The position numbers and the translations under genes are program-made. This document shows, one piece after another, positions 18,052-27,042 of a stretch of 64,000 bases of DNA (positions within the stretch are counted from its first letter, which is position 1; the number at the start of each line of letters is the position of its first letter). Under the pieces are notes generated by a model. That model saw only the letters and a program-made list of their open reading frames with translations. It had not been told where the DNA came from and did not search any database. The stretch is from JAAYZH01 sp964479695. Lineage in GTDB: Bacteria > Bacillota > Clostridia > Saccharofermentanales > Fastidiosipilaceae. The DNA lies in contig CAYZSO010000011.1 in the NCBI GenBank assembly GCA_964479695.1, positions 20,789 to 84,788 on the forward strand, given 5' to 3'.

Positions 18052-21000
18052 ATGAAAAATAGTGAGCAAAGAAAAACTTCATACCCAATCGTACCGAAAG
18101 CTCAGGGGGCTTTGCTTTTATTTGTTCTGATTTTGTCTCTTATTTTCCCTAACTTAATACTGGGAAAGGTGAGTAGCCTATCGGCTAGCTCCGCGCCGCC
18201 AACGACTGCGGCGGCGCGATTGTCGGCGGCATCGACGGCGCGATTATCTGCGCCATCAATAGCGCAATTGTCGGCGCAGACGATACCGCAGCGCAGCACG
18301 CAATCGGTGACGCCACCGGTTCGTGAGCCTGATTTGTCGGTGGTTCTGCTTGCAGACACTTCGGGAAGTATGCGTGATAACGATCCGACAAATTTGCGTA
18401 ATATCGCGCTCAGTGCTTTTATCGACATGCTTGGGGCCGACGATTCTTTGAGCCTCATCACTTTTTCCACGACGGCGCAGCAGGTTTGGCCATTGACTCG
18501 CCTGGGGGACACCCGTGAGCCGCTGAAAGAACAGCTCACGGCCGCCATGGAGCCCGGAGGGTTTTCGGATTATGTTTCCGGCCTGCGTCTGGCACGTGAG
18601 ACGCTGGCCGCCCGCACCGAGGGGACGAAGCCCATCATCGTCATGTTGACCGATGGCGAGCCTTACCCCAGCAATGAATACGCGAATGATGAGGCGATCC
18701 GCTCCGCTTATCAAGCACAGCTGGATGGGGAGATTGCGGCTTTGGCCGAAGCAGCTATACCCGTCTACTCCGTTGGTTTCAGCGAAGAAGTGGACTTGGC
18801 GGTCCTCGAGAACATGGCTTCGCAAACCCAAGGCCAAGTGAGCGTCCAGTCCTCACCGGCTAGCCTTGAAGTGGCCCTTTTCAATGACATTCGTATCATC
18901 AAGAACCGCACACTTGTGCTGGAGGAAACCCGCAATCTCGTGGCCGGCGATGAGCCGCAGATCGTGCGCGTTGAGATGGACGAACTGACCCGCCAACTGA
19001 AACTTCTCCTGACGCACACCGGCGTTCAGGATTACCGCATCCAAATTGAGCCTCCCGCCGGTGTCGACATGGCGGCAAATGCCACGCTCACCGAGCACCA
19101 AGACTATTCACTGCTGGTCATTGAACCGGCGGCGGGGGCGGGGCTCGGCACCTGGCAAGTGAGGTTGTCCGGCGTCGGCGAGGTGCGCCTCTACGCAGAC
19201 AAAGACCTCCACACCAAGCCCGCAATTCTGGCGCCGCTGACGCAGAATCTCCAATCTGCCGACGGCGACTTGGAAGTGCTGGTCGAGCTTCGCAACGAGA
19301 TGGGCCGAGTCACGGTTGACTCGCAACATTTTCAGGTGCGGGCGTCCATTACTTCGGATACCTCCGAAGGGGAGACGCCAATCGAGCTTCCGCTGACCTT
19401 TGCCGACGGCATCTACCATGGCGTGGTTCCTGGCCCGCACCCCCCGGGCAATTACCAAGTTACGGCTGAACTGGTTTCTGACACACAGTTGATTGCTTCG
19501 ACGACGATGGCTTTTACGGTCAGTAATTTACCGTCGCTCACCGTCGACCTCACCACGGACAACGCACTCTATCGCCTCGGCAACAAGGACACGGTCACGG
19601 CACAACTGCTCATGGATGGTGTGCCCCTAGTGCCGGGCGAGGATCTGGTCTTGAGCCAGATCGCCTTGCAGCTGACCCCTGTGGACGCGGCAGCTGGTTC
19701 GAGTGGCCAAGCGGACGGCGATTCGAGCGGTCAGCCCGGCGATTCGAGTGGCCAGGTGGACGGCGATTCGGGCGTGCAAGCGGACGGCGATTCGGGCGCC
19801 CCAATAAGTGGCAGCCCGTCACTTTTCGTTTTCACTAACGACGGCACAGGTGTCGACGCCGAAGCCGCGGACAAGTTCTGGAGCACCGCCGTCACATGGG
19901 GCGAAGAAGGCACATTTCGTGTAACAAGCCTTCTCGAAGGCACCTACCGAGGCCAGCAATTTTCCGACACGCAAGATCTGGGTCTCATTCAAGTTTCCGG
20001 TGCCGGCGCCATCCGTCTCGAAGCCCAGCCCGCAACCTGGCTCACCGGGCGCGAGAACGTGCTGACCGTGACACTGATCAATAATTCAGCCTTCCAACAG
20101 GACCTGACTTTATCCATGTCCGCCATAGACAGCAATGTTCCGGTCGAAATAAACGGCGGAACGTTCGTCCTCCAGCCCGAGCAAGTGCTCACCACCCAGC
20201 TCCAATTCACCACCCTTCCGGAAAACACCCCCGCCTCATCGCTCCTCACCCTTCACATCACGCCCACCGATCAGCAAGTCGAAGTCAGCACGCAAGACCT
20301 CCAAATCCCGCTGACCGTCACGTCATCGGGTGCTTTGGCCAAAGCCGACCTCCTCACCTGGCTTAACCGCTGGGCTCCACTCATCCTCCTCATTGCGGCT
20401 ATCCTTCTGATTTTCGTCCTCGGCGGCGTCATTCTGTACCGTCTCCGCGTGCGATCTCTCTACCAACTCCACGGTGAGCTTCACTTACATTGGTCGGCCA
20501 AAGCCCTCTACTCCGGCCGTCCTCTCCTATTGCTGCGTACCAAAACCGGCAAGCCCGTCAACGACATCTCGACTGTCATGACAGTCGTTGACGCTGTTGG
20601 CGCTGCCGCTGTTGGCGTCGGCGGTGCCACCAACGGCGCCGCTGCCTCAAGCACCGCTGCTTCTGGCACCGCTGCTTCTGGCGTCTCCGCTTCTGGCACC
20701 GCTGCTTCTGGTGTCGCCGCTTCTGGCAGCGTCGATAGTGTTGATAACAGCTCTGTTGAAGCAGCCCGCAGTGGTAAAGACAGAGGCAAAGACAGAGGCA
20801 AAGACAGAGAAAAAGACAGAGGTAAACGAAGTAGATTTTTCGCCGGAAGTAACGATGGCAGCATGGACGAAGGCAAAGCGACAAGTGGCAAAACCGGAGG
20901 CGGAGGCAATGCTGGCGGCAGAAGCAATACTGCCTCTAAGGCAGAGGAAGGTAGAGATGTTCTCTCAGGTAGATTCGGTGGGAGTTTTGGGGGGAGTTTA

Positions 21001-21792
21001 GGTGAGGGTTTTGGTGAGCGTGGATCAAAAAGTAGAGATGTACTCGCCGGCCGAAATGATGTAAACATCGGCAGCAATGCCGCTGACGTTGCAACCACCG
21101 ATAATGCTGGTGTTGACGGCGCTGCCTATGCCAGTGACGCCGTTGACCGTACCGCCTCTGCCGGTGCCGACATTGACGGTGTGCCACCCAGTGAATCCCT
21201 CAGTAAATCTGATGGCAGAAATGCCCTCCCGCAAGACCCAATCAATTCAGTCAAGGGCACCGGTGCGCAAACTGATGGAGGTGCTGGCGGGGTTGCCGGT
21301 GGAGTTGTTGGTGGAGTTACTGGTGGAGTGGCTGGTTCGGTCACAAGTGCGCTTACTGGTGTAAATTCCATAAGACACAGCGGCGAGAATGAAGAACATG
21401 TTGAATCCGTAGTTATAAACTTGGATAAACTTCGTACCAATGGCATTTCGATTAGCCTTGGTAAAACTAAAACAAAGACAAAAACTGATTATACAATTCC
21501 TGACTCAAGTTCGGATTTCATTCTCTACATCGAATTAGTAGAGATCCCAATCCGGAATCCGGTATTAGCTGGCTGGGGTTCGCTGAGGAAGAGGGAGGGG
21601 GCTTTGGCCGACGTAATAGTTAAGGCTGACTCCCCGGGCTTCCTGGAATACAACGGCCGAATCAAAGGGCAGCAAATCGTTCAAGCGGGCGACAAATGGC
21701 AGGCTGGCGACGTTCTGTTTGCGTATCTTGAACGCGATGGGGCGGCTGCCCAAGCGGCTGGCGGCAAAAATGTGCTCGAGGGGAAATTGTGA
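18052..21792 (+). CDS. Large von Willebrand factor A membrane protein with Gly/Ala/Ser-rich cytosolic repeats
   Basis: 1246 residues. A signal/anchor helix (about 18-38) and a Ser/Ala-rich linker precede a VWA domain with an intact MIDAS: DTSGS (about 101-105) and MLTDGEPYPSN (about 201-211). Extracellular beta-rich domains follow to about 770, then one membrane helix (LILLIAAILLIFVLGGVI; about 782-799). The remaining 440 residues face the cytosol and hold low-complexity blocks: TAASG-type repeats (20640-20740), KDRG repeats (20774-20822) and VGGVTGGVAG (21283-21340). A small conserved-looking domain ends the protein. It follows tadC by 142 bases and overlaps the DUF192 gene, so a pilus-linked surface role is inferred. 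No clear ribosome site is seen. Confidence 0.8.
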   Translation: MKNSEQRKTSYPIVPKAQGALLLFVLILSLIFPNLILGKVSSLSASSAPPTTAAARLSAASTARLSAPSIAQLSAQTIPQRSTQSVTPPVREPDLSVVLLADTSGSMRDNDPTNLRNIALSAFIDMLGADDSLSLITFSTTAQQVWPLTRLGDTREPLKEQLTAAMEPGGFSDYVSGLRLARETLAARTEGTKPIIVMLTDGEPYPSNEYANDEAIRSAYQAQLDGEIAALAEAAIPVYSVGFSEEVDLAVLENMASQTQGQVSVQSSPASLEVALFNDIRIIKNRTLVLEETRNLVAGDEPQIVRVEMDELTRQLKLLLTHTGVQDYRIQIEPPAGVDMAANATLTEHQDYSLLVIEPAAGAGLGTWQVRLSGVGEVRLYADKDLHTKPAILAPLTQNLQSADGDLEVLVELRNEMGRVTVDSQHFQVRASITSDTSEGETPIELPLTFADGIYHGVVPGPHPPGNYQVTAELVSDTQLIASTTMAFTVSNLPSLTVDLTTDNALYRLGNKDTVTAQLLMDGVPLVPGEDLVLSQIALQLTPVDAAAGSSGQADGDSSGQPGDSSGQVDGDSGVQADGDSGAPISGSPSLFVFTNDGTGVDAEAADKFWSTAVTWGEEGTFRVTSLLEGTYRGQQFSDTQDLGLIQVSGAGAIRLEAQPATWLTGRENVLTVTLINNSAFQQDLTLSMSAIDSNVPVEINGGTFVLQPEQVLTTQLQFTTLPENTPASSLLTLHITPTDQQVEVSTQDLQIPLTVTSSGALAKADLLTWLNRWAPLILLIAAILLIFVLGGVILYRLRVRSLYQLHGELHLHWSAKALYSGRPLLLLRTKTGKPVNDISTVMTVVDAVGAAAVGVGGATNGAAASSTAASGTAASGVSASGTAASGVAASGSVDSVDNSSVEAARSGKDRGKDRGKDREKDRGKRSRFFAGSNDGSMDEGKATSGKTGGGGNAGGRSNTASKAEEGRDVLSGRFGGSFGGSLGEGFGERGSKSRDVLAGRNDVNIGSNAADVATTDNAGVDGAAYASDAVDRTASAGADIDGVPPSESLSKSDGRNALPQDPINSVKGTGAQTDGGAGGVAGGVVGGVTGGVAGSVTSALTGVNSIRHSGENEEHVESVVINLDKLRTNGISISLGKTKTKTKTDYTIPDSSSDFILYIELVEIPIRNPVLAGWGSLRKREGALADVIVKADSPGFLEYNGRIKGQQIVQAGDKWQAGDVLFAYLERDGAAAQAAGGKNVLEGKL

Positions 21793-22160
21793 AGCGGGTT
21801 GATGTGAAGCGGGTTACGGAGGATTCTGAAAGCGAGATTTTGTTCGCCAACATTGAACTTGCGAATACGATTTGGACTAGATTTAAGGGGCTTCAACTCC
21901 GGCACACACTTGGCTGTGACGAAGGTCTATTACTTGTTCCTTGTAGTAGTATTCATATGTTTTTTATGCGTTTCCCGATTGATGCGGTGTATTTGGATCG
22001 AAATAATTGCGTTCTGGCGATTCAGGAAGGTTTGAAACCGTGGACCGTCGCTCCCCTGGTCAAGCATGCTCACAAAGTGCTGGAATTAGCTGCTGGGCGG
22101 GCTGGTGAAGCGGGGGTCAGGGTAGGTGAGACGCTTTTAATTTCTAAGGTTTCGGCTTGA
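21789..22160 (+). CDS. DUF192 family protein
   Basis: 123 residues. TRFKGLQLRHTLGCDEGLLL, SSIHMFFMRFPIDAVYLD and KPWTVAPLVKHAHKVLELAAG are the DUF192 core (a small beta-barrel of unknown role, often next to secretion or pilus genes). It starts with GTG overlapping the upstream TGA by four bases (GTGA), so it is translationally coupled to the VWA protein. Unlike many family members it has no signal peptide. Its stop codon is inside a 13-bp tandem array. Confidence 0.85.
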   Translation: MKRVDVKRVTEDSESEILFANIELANTIWTRFKGLQLRHTLGCDEGLLLVPCSSIHMFFMRFPIDAVYLDRNNCVLAIQEGLKPWTVAPLVKHAHKVLELAAGRAGEAGVRVGETLLISKVSA

Positions 22161-22225
22161 GGTTTCGGAGTGAGGTTTTAGAGTGAGGTTTTGGAGTGAG
22201 GTTTTGGAGTGAGGCTTTGGAGTGG
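22148..22225 (+). repeat. Stop-codon-spanning tandem array after the DUF192 gene (six 13-bp units)
   Basis: The first unit GGTTTCGGCTTGA is the last codons plus stop of the gene. Later units read GGTTTCGGAGTGA, GGTTTTAGAGTGA and GGTTTTGGAGTGA (twice), and the sixth is decayed. The TGA is retained in five units, and the 13-bp period shifts it through all frames. Confidence 0.95.
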
Positions 22226-22248
22226 GGCTTTTCGCTGATTATCTATCG

Positions 22249-22947
22249 TTGGCGGAGCGCTAACTGCGACTTATTGCTGTAGGTTCTGGTTTATTTATAG
22301 TTCAACTGTGATTGGTGGAACGCTAACTGCTGCTTATAGCTATAAGTCCTGCTGTTTCTCTCTTTCAAGTGTTTTCTATGAGAAGAAGAGAACACGTCGT
22401 CTAATGATCATAATAAACTTTACTGAAATTTTTAGATAGCTAGTTAAAGTGAACGAATCTGTGTAGCTCTTAATCTGTTTTATTTACATGACAAGCGAAA
22501 TTACAAAATTATTTTGTCTTAGCCTTTATTTTTACGCAGACCAAGCGCTTACGAAGCCAAAAAATTTTCCAAACTGGTCCGGATCGGGATATTTGCGACA
22601 ACAGATATTTTTCAGAAATGATCTTGCCACTTGTTTGCAGACAGATGAATGATTACTGACCTGGGGGCAGTAATTATTGAATGAATACTGACTTCGACGG
22701 CATCACGGTTTGCAATAAGCACGGAACGAACAGGAAACGAGCTTTCAAAGTGCTGCGTCTGTTAATCCGATGTCGCAAGTTTCCGGATCCCAACCAATCT
22801 GCAAATAAGATAACAACTACCCTAAGCTCCGAAGAACAAATTCAGGAGAAATACGCTCCCAAAAGCGTTCCGCCATTAAGAAACTGGAACAACATGGTAG
22901 TAGTGTAGAAACAATACGCAGCCAATACCGCTCCGCCATTGGAAACC
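22249..22947. repeat. Composite inverted element, copy A
   Basis: The left arm has two outer units 63 bp apart (TTGGCGGAGCGCTAACTG at 22249; related unit at 22312). The right arm has two inverted outer units 63 bp apart (ATACGC at 22851 and 22914, each followed by CGTTCCGCC or CGCTCCGCC). Inside is an imperfect inverted repeat: 22568-22600 (GGTCCGGATCGGGATATT) against 22770-22800. In the centre GATGAATGATTACTGACCTG (22645) and TGAATGAATACTGAC (22679) form a direct repeat. Short ORFs here are not credible genes. Confidence 0.8.
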
Positions 22948-22981
22948 ACTACATAATGTTTAAAAATAAACATTATGTAGT
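22948..22981. repeat. Interspersed palindrome, copy 3 (34 bp)
   Basis: Arms ACTACATAATGTTTA around AAAA with no complementarity beyond the core. It abuts the right end of composite element A and carries two extra bases in the arm compared with the 32-bp core. Confidence 0.88.
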
Positions 22982-23317
22982 CAATACGGCTGTGATCAAT
23001 GCCGCGGGTTCTAATGTGTCATGTCACGTGACCCTGGCAGAGCATAAGTTTTCCTTAAATTTGATATTACATTATCTGTAGGTACTGAGTTCTTTTGCAG
23101 GTGCCAGTATGATGCAGATAGAGAACGCCTTCTCACGAAATTATTGAGCCGTAAGGCTAAAGCCCAAAGTTTGAAGCGCAAATTCTTAGGCCGAAGCCCA
23201 TAATTTAAGCCCAGAAACCAGATTCTTAAGCGCTAATCTTACCCTAGAAATCAATTCCTCAAGGCCAAGATTGATCTTAAAAACGTGCAGAAGATGTTAC
23301 CTGGAAAGGGGTGTCTT
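22982..23317. other. Intergenic DNA before the deacetylase gene
   Basis: From 23150 to 23280 AAGCCC- and AGGCC-rich near repeats (TAAAGCCCAAAG, TTAGGCCGAAGCCC, TTAAGCCCAGAAACC) recur about every 25-30 bases. No promoter or RNA gene was recognised. Confidence 0.35.
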
Positions 23318-24937
23318 ATGCTTCGAATTTTCAAGAAAACCCTTCAGAATTTCAACAACAGTAATCAGAATTTCAGCAGCAGTAATCAAAATTTCAGAAG
23401 CAGTAATCGGCTTTTGGGCAACCGTCATCAGACTATTAACAGCCGTCATCAGACTATTAACAGCCGTCATCAGATTAACAACAGTGGTCAGCGCATTTTC
23501 AAAAACAGCTATCGACAGCTAGTGGCTTTGGTGGTCATCTTGGTGATGAGTATTGTGATGAGTGCTCCGGCTCAGGCGGCGGCTTCGATTGCGATTTTTC
23601 GGGGTAGCTCAGCAAGTAAGAAGATGGCGATCACCTTTGATATGGGGTCTGATGCAGCGGGACTAGGGTCGGTGTTGGGGGCTTTGGCCAACTACAATGT
23701 GAAAAGTACCTTCTTCATGACCGGACAAGCGGCTGCGAATAGCCCTTCTGCTACCAGACAAATTCTGGCTGGTGGGCACGAGCTGGGGAACCATTCGTAT
23801 TGGCATCCTGACTTCACCAAAATCAGCACGGCCCAAATGCGAAGCGAACTTAGCAAGACGGAGGCCTTGATCGAGAGCCAGACGGGGCAGCCGATTAAGC
23901 CGTATTTCAGACCGCCCTATGGGGCTTCGAATGAGTTGGTCCGCCAGGTCGCTGGGGAGATGGGGTACACGTACACGGTTTTTTGGGATATTGACCCGCG
24001 CGATTGGGCTGGTCCTTCGACTTCGACTTTGGTTAGTCATGCAATTAATTATGCACACAATGGCGGCATTCTCCTGCTACATGTGAGTGCGACAACGAAT
24101 ACACAATATGCTTTGCCTGGGATCCTCAAAGCGCTGCTGGATCGCGGCTATCAGCTGGTGACCATCTCTGAGATGCTCGGCCAGTCGGCTTCGGCACCTG
24201 CACCTTCACCTTCGCCTGCGCCTTCGCCTTCGCCGGATCCTGCTCCTGTCCCGCCCGGAGGCTCAACTTATACGGTTCGAGCCGGTGATACTTTGAGCCG
24301 AATTGCAGGACGATATGGGGTTACTGTGAGCTCGATTGCTCAAGTGAATCGCATCGCGAATGTGAACTTGATTTATGTTGGACAACTTTTGGTTATTCCT
24401 GGCACAGATTCGGCACCTGCGCCTTCGCCTGCGCCGAGTCCTGCACCTGCGCCGAGTCCGGAACCTACGCCGACGCCACCTTCGACCGGGAGTGTCCGCT
24501 ACACAGTACGAGCTGGTGACACACTAAATCGGATTGCAGGAGTTTACGGTGTTAGTGTGAGCGCGATTGCCCAAGCTAATCATATTGCCAACGTGAACTT
24601 GATATATGTTGGGCAAGTCCTAGTGATCCCGGGAACAAGTTCTGCACCTTCACCTGCGCCGACTCCGACGCCTTCACCGTCGCCGTCGCCGTCACCGACA
24701 CCGACGCCTTCACCATCGCCGTCGCCGTCACCGACACCGACGCCTTCACCATCGCCGTCGCCGTCACCGACACCGACACCACCTTCAACGGGCACCGCTC
24801 GCTACACTGTCCGGGCTGGTGACACACTGACTAGGATCGCCGCTTCTTACAAGACAAGCATCTCGGCAATTGCCCAGGCCAACCACATTGCCAATGTCAA
24901 TCTCATCTATGTTGGGCAGGTGCTTGTCATTCCATAG
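23318..24937 (+). CDS. Secreted polysaccharide deacetylase (CE4) with three LysM domains
   Basis: 539 residues. A repetitive basic Asn/Ser/Gln-rich stretch of about 55 residues precedes a membrane/signal helix (VALVVILVMSIVMSAPAQAA; about 63-82). The CE4 domain shows ITFDMGSD (first Asp of motif 1), GNHSYWHPD (motif 2, metal His residues) and FRPPYG (motif 3), consistent with removal of acetyl groups from peptidoglycan or another glycan. Three LysM domains (about residues 318-361, 389-432 and 497-539, each starting YTVRAGDTL) separated by Pro/Ser/Thr linkers bind the wall. The ATG at 23318 follows AAGGGG. The 24200-24780 linkers are built of repeated CCTTCACC-type DNA. Confidence 0.88.
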   Translation: MLRIFKKTLQNFNNSNQNFSSSNQNFRSSNRLLGNRHQTINSRHQTINSRHQINNSGQRIFKNSYRQLVALVVILVMSIVMSAPAQAAASIAIFRGSSASKKMAITFDMGSDAAGLGSVLGALANYNVKSTFFMTGQAAANSPSATRQILAGGHELGNHSYWHPDFTKISTAQMRSELSKTEALIESQTGQPIKPYFRPPYGASNELVRQVAGEMGYTYTVFWDIDPRDWAGPSTSTLVSHAINYAHNGGILLLHVSATTNTQYALPGILKALLDRGYQLVTISEMLGQSASAPAPSPSPAPSPSPDPAPVPPGGSTYTVRAGDTLSRIAGRYGVTVSSIAQVNRIANVNLIYVGQLLVIPGTDSAPAPSPAPSPAPAPSPEPTPTPPSTGSVRYTVRAGDTLNRIAGVYGVSVSAIAQANHIANVNLIYVGQVLVIPGTSSAPSPAPTPTPSPSPSPSPTPTPSPSPSPSPTPTPSPSPSPSPTPTPPSTGTARYTVRAGDTLTRIAASYKTSISAIAQANHIANVNLIYVGQVLVIP

Positions 24938-25009
24938 AAACATTAGGCGGAAGTTTCTTATTCCATCCGTGTACTACGGATTTTGTGTTTGCAATGTTTT
25001 AGAAATCTA

Positions 25010-25051
25010 GCGGAACCTGTCACGCATTGTTGCGGAGCAGGTTCCGCTTTT
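25010..25051 (+). terminator. Rho-independent terminator of the deacetylase gene
   Basis: GCGGAACCTG (25010-25019) pairs with CAGGTTCCGC (25038-25047), followed by TTTT. Confidence 0.85.
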
Positions 25052-25212
25052 GATTGTGGGCTAGTGTGCGGGGCTAGGTGAGGGGGTGTGTGTAGGCCTG
25101 TGTGCGGGGTTGTCTATGTGGTGGGATTTTAAGATACTAAATTATTCACATGAATTTTTAGGGTCATGAAATCGGATTATAGTAAAGCAGATCATATTAA
25201 AGCAGAGAGAAA

Positions 25213-25600
25213 TTTCCAGGTTGGTCGAGATCCGGTATTCTGCGACATAGATTTCAGTTACAAACCAACTATCGCCACAAAAATGAGGCACGGAATGAAT
25301 ACTGACCTGTAAACTCAAAATGTTGAATGAATACTGACATTGACAGAAAAATTGTCAAATTTGAAGCAGCACCAAGAGAAAAACTCTCCTGAAATTGATG
25401 TGTAGGCCAGTCATGTGTCGCAATATTCGCGATCCTGACCAATTTGGAAACAACATAACAATTACTCTAAGCACCAAGTAACCAAAACAGAAACAATAAG
25501 CTGCCAAAACCGTTCCTACAACAAACACTTGACTATGGAGGAACGTAGAAAAGAAGCAATACGCCGTCAAAACAGCTCCGCCGCCCGCCCCCCCCAAGCT
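25213..25600. repeat. Composite inverted element, copy B (left outer arm missing)
   Basis: Inner inverted repeat: 25213-25247 (CCAGGTTGGTCGAGATCCGG then TGCGACA) against 25415-25450 (TGTCGCAATATTCGCGATCC then TGACCAATTTGG). Central GGAATGAATACTGACCTG (25293) and TGAATGAATACTGACATTG (25324). The right arm has two outer units 63 bp apart (AATAAG at 25495, AATACG at 25558). No left outer units were found. Nothing else is recognised in 24938-25771 except the terminator and palindrome. Confidence 0.75.
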
Positions 25601-25659
25601 CCACCAGCCGCATCGCTCCGCCGACCGCGCCGCCCGCGCCGACTGCGCCGACCTCGAAC

Positions 25660-25708
25660 CGACTCATGACTACATAAGTTTAAATTTAAACTTATTAGTC
25701 ATAAGTCG
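25660..25708. repeat. Interspersed palindrome, copy 4 (degenerate)
   Basis: Core as in the other copies but with one base lost from the right arm (CTTATTAGT instead of CTTATGTAGT). Flanks CGACTCATG and CATAAGTCG remain complementary except at one position. It lies 64 bases upstream of udk. Confidence 0.8.
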
Positions 25709-25771
25709 CAAACGCCGCAAGCGCAGCTGCTAAGGTAAAATGTAAGCAAAACAGCGGGAGGCACACCCCAA

Positions 25772-26416
25772 ATGAAAAAAGTCATTTTGATCGGGATTGC
25801 CGGAGGGTCAGCCTCGGGGAAATCGTCGATAAGCAAGCGGTTGAAGGAGTCTTTTGATTCAGATAAGTCGTTTCAGATCATCAAGATGGATGATTATTAC
25901 AAGGATCAGCCTGAGTTGAGTTTGGAAGAACGCTACAAAACAAATTATGATCATCCGTTGGCTTTTGATACCGATTTGCTGTTGGAGCAGATCACGCTTT
26001 TAAAGCATCGAGTCGCCATCGACAAGCCGGTGTATGATTTTGTTGCCTATGCGAGGACGCACACCGAGAAGGTTTATCCTGCTGATGTGATTGTTTTGGA
26101 AGGGCTGTTTATTTTGGACAGCGAAGCGGTTCGCGAGCAGCTCGACATTAAGATTTTTGTGGACACGCCTGCGGATGTGCGCTTCATCAGGCGTCTGGTT
26201 CGGGATGTCAAGAAGCGCGGCCGCACGCTGGATTCAGTGGTGAATCAGTACCTCGAGACTGTGAGGCCGATGCATGAACTGTTCGTGGAGCCTTCGAAAC
26301 GGTACGCCGACATTATCATTCCGGAAGGCGGCCACAATTTGGTGGCGATTGATCTGCTGACGACGAAGATTCGCAGCATCATCGAAGAGAACGAGGAATG
26401 GGGCGCTGACACATGA
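25772..26416 (+). CDS. udk: Uridine kinase
   Basis: 214 residues. P-loop GIAGGSASGKSSISKRL (about 8-24), then KMDDYYKDQ and NYDHPLAFDTDLL, then VIVLEGLFIL and RFIRRLVRDVKKRGRT. This is the standard uridine/cytidine kinase of pyrimidine salvage, ATP + uridine to UMP, in the cytosol. GGGAGG precedes the ATG. The gene ends within a 10-bp tandem array that repeats its stop codon. Confidence 0.93.
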   Translation: MKKVILIGIAGGSASGKSSISKRLKESFDSDKSFQIIKMDDYYKDQPELSLEERYKTNYDHPLAFDTDLLLEQITLLKHRVAIDKPVYDFVAYARTHTEKVYPADVIVLEGLFILDSEAVREQLDIKIFVDTPADVRFIRRLVRDVKKRGRTLDSVVNQYLETVRPMHELFVEPSKRYADIIIPEGGHNLVAIDLLTTKIRSIIEENEEWGADT

Positions 26417-26437
26417 AGACACATGAAGACACATGAA
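26408..26437 (+). repeat. Stop-codon-spanning tandem array after udk (three 10-bp units)
   Basis: GACACATGAA occurs three times without change, the first copy containing the udk stop TGA. Further ATGAAGAC words recur at about 26487-26503. Confidence 0.93.
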
Positions 26438-26591
26438 GGATTGTGTGGCAAGGACCGCCCCCCCACCCCAGCGACCCGCCAGAAGCATGAAGACCCATGA
26501 AGACAAATGTTTGGAGAGGGCATGATGCTACGCTTTGGCCAAGAGAAAAGTGTTAGTATGGATGCATCAATTCGCCAAGGAGGATTTCGCA

Positions 26592-26870
26592 ATGTCAGAA
26601 GAGAAGAAAAAAGAACTGGATCCCTTGTATGTTGACAAGAAGCAACCGACCATGGAGGAGATGGAAGCCGATGGCGGGCTCGTTGTAGGAGCCGCTGAGG
26701 ATTCGAAGATAAATTCTTTGGACTCAATTACGTATGAAGATCATCAACAGGTTTTTGGTGCGAAGGTGGTTACCGATGAGCAACCGGCCGATGCGTCCAT
26801 TGCTGATGACGACTCTGCAGGACCTGCCGATAATCTGACGGACGAAGAGGCTGATCAGGTTGAGCAATAA
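26592..26870 (+). CDS. Small acidic protein of unknown function
   Basis: 92 residues, strongly acidic (many Glu/Asp, C-terminal NLTDEEADQVEQ), with no membrane segment, Cys pair or recognisable domain. It looks soluble and partly disordered. The ATG at 26592 has AAGGAGGA upstream, which supports real translation; an in-frame TTG at 26535 lacks one. It is followed by a terminator, so it is probably a single-gene unit. No function can be assigned. Confidence 0.7.
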   Translation: MSEEKKKELDPLYVDKKQPTMEEMEADGGLVVGAAEDSKINSLDSITYEDHQQVFGAKVVTDEQPADASIADDDSAGPADNLTDEEADQVEQ

Positions 26871-26892
26871 GCGTAATACCTAATAATTTATC

Positions 26893-26928
26893 AAAAAGGT
26901 TTCAGATTCTACAGCTGAAACCTTTTTT
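26893..26928 (+). terminator. Rho-independent terminator after the small acidic protein
   Basis: AAAAAGGTTTCAG (26893-26905) pairs with CTGAAACCTTTTTT (26915-26928), loop of nine bases. The A-run on the other side makes it potentially bidirectional. Confidence 0.85.
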
Positions 26929-26952
26929 ACGATGTAGAATAGCTATGTTTCT

Positions 26953-27033
26953 GCGATTAATGATAAACGCAACTAATCGGCGATTAATGATAAACACAAC
27001 TAATCTGCGATTAATCATAAACACAACTAATGA
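26953..27033 (+). repeat. Three 27-bp tandem repeats in the gpmI leader
   Basis: GCGATTAATGATAAACRCAA-type units start at 26953, 26980 and 27007. The last one ends in TAATGAGGTGAG, which forms the gpmI ribosome site. It could bind a regulator or be slippage-derived; nothing further is visible. Confidence 0.8.
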
Positions 27034-27042
27034 GGTGAGTCT

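Noticed and set aside
22681..22908. Short ORF of 75 codons in composite element A
   Set aside because: It spans the central word and inner inverted repeat; the other two copies of the element do not preserve the frame.
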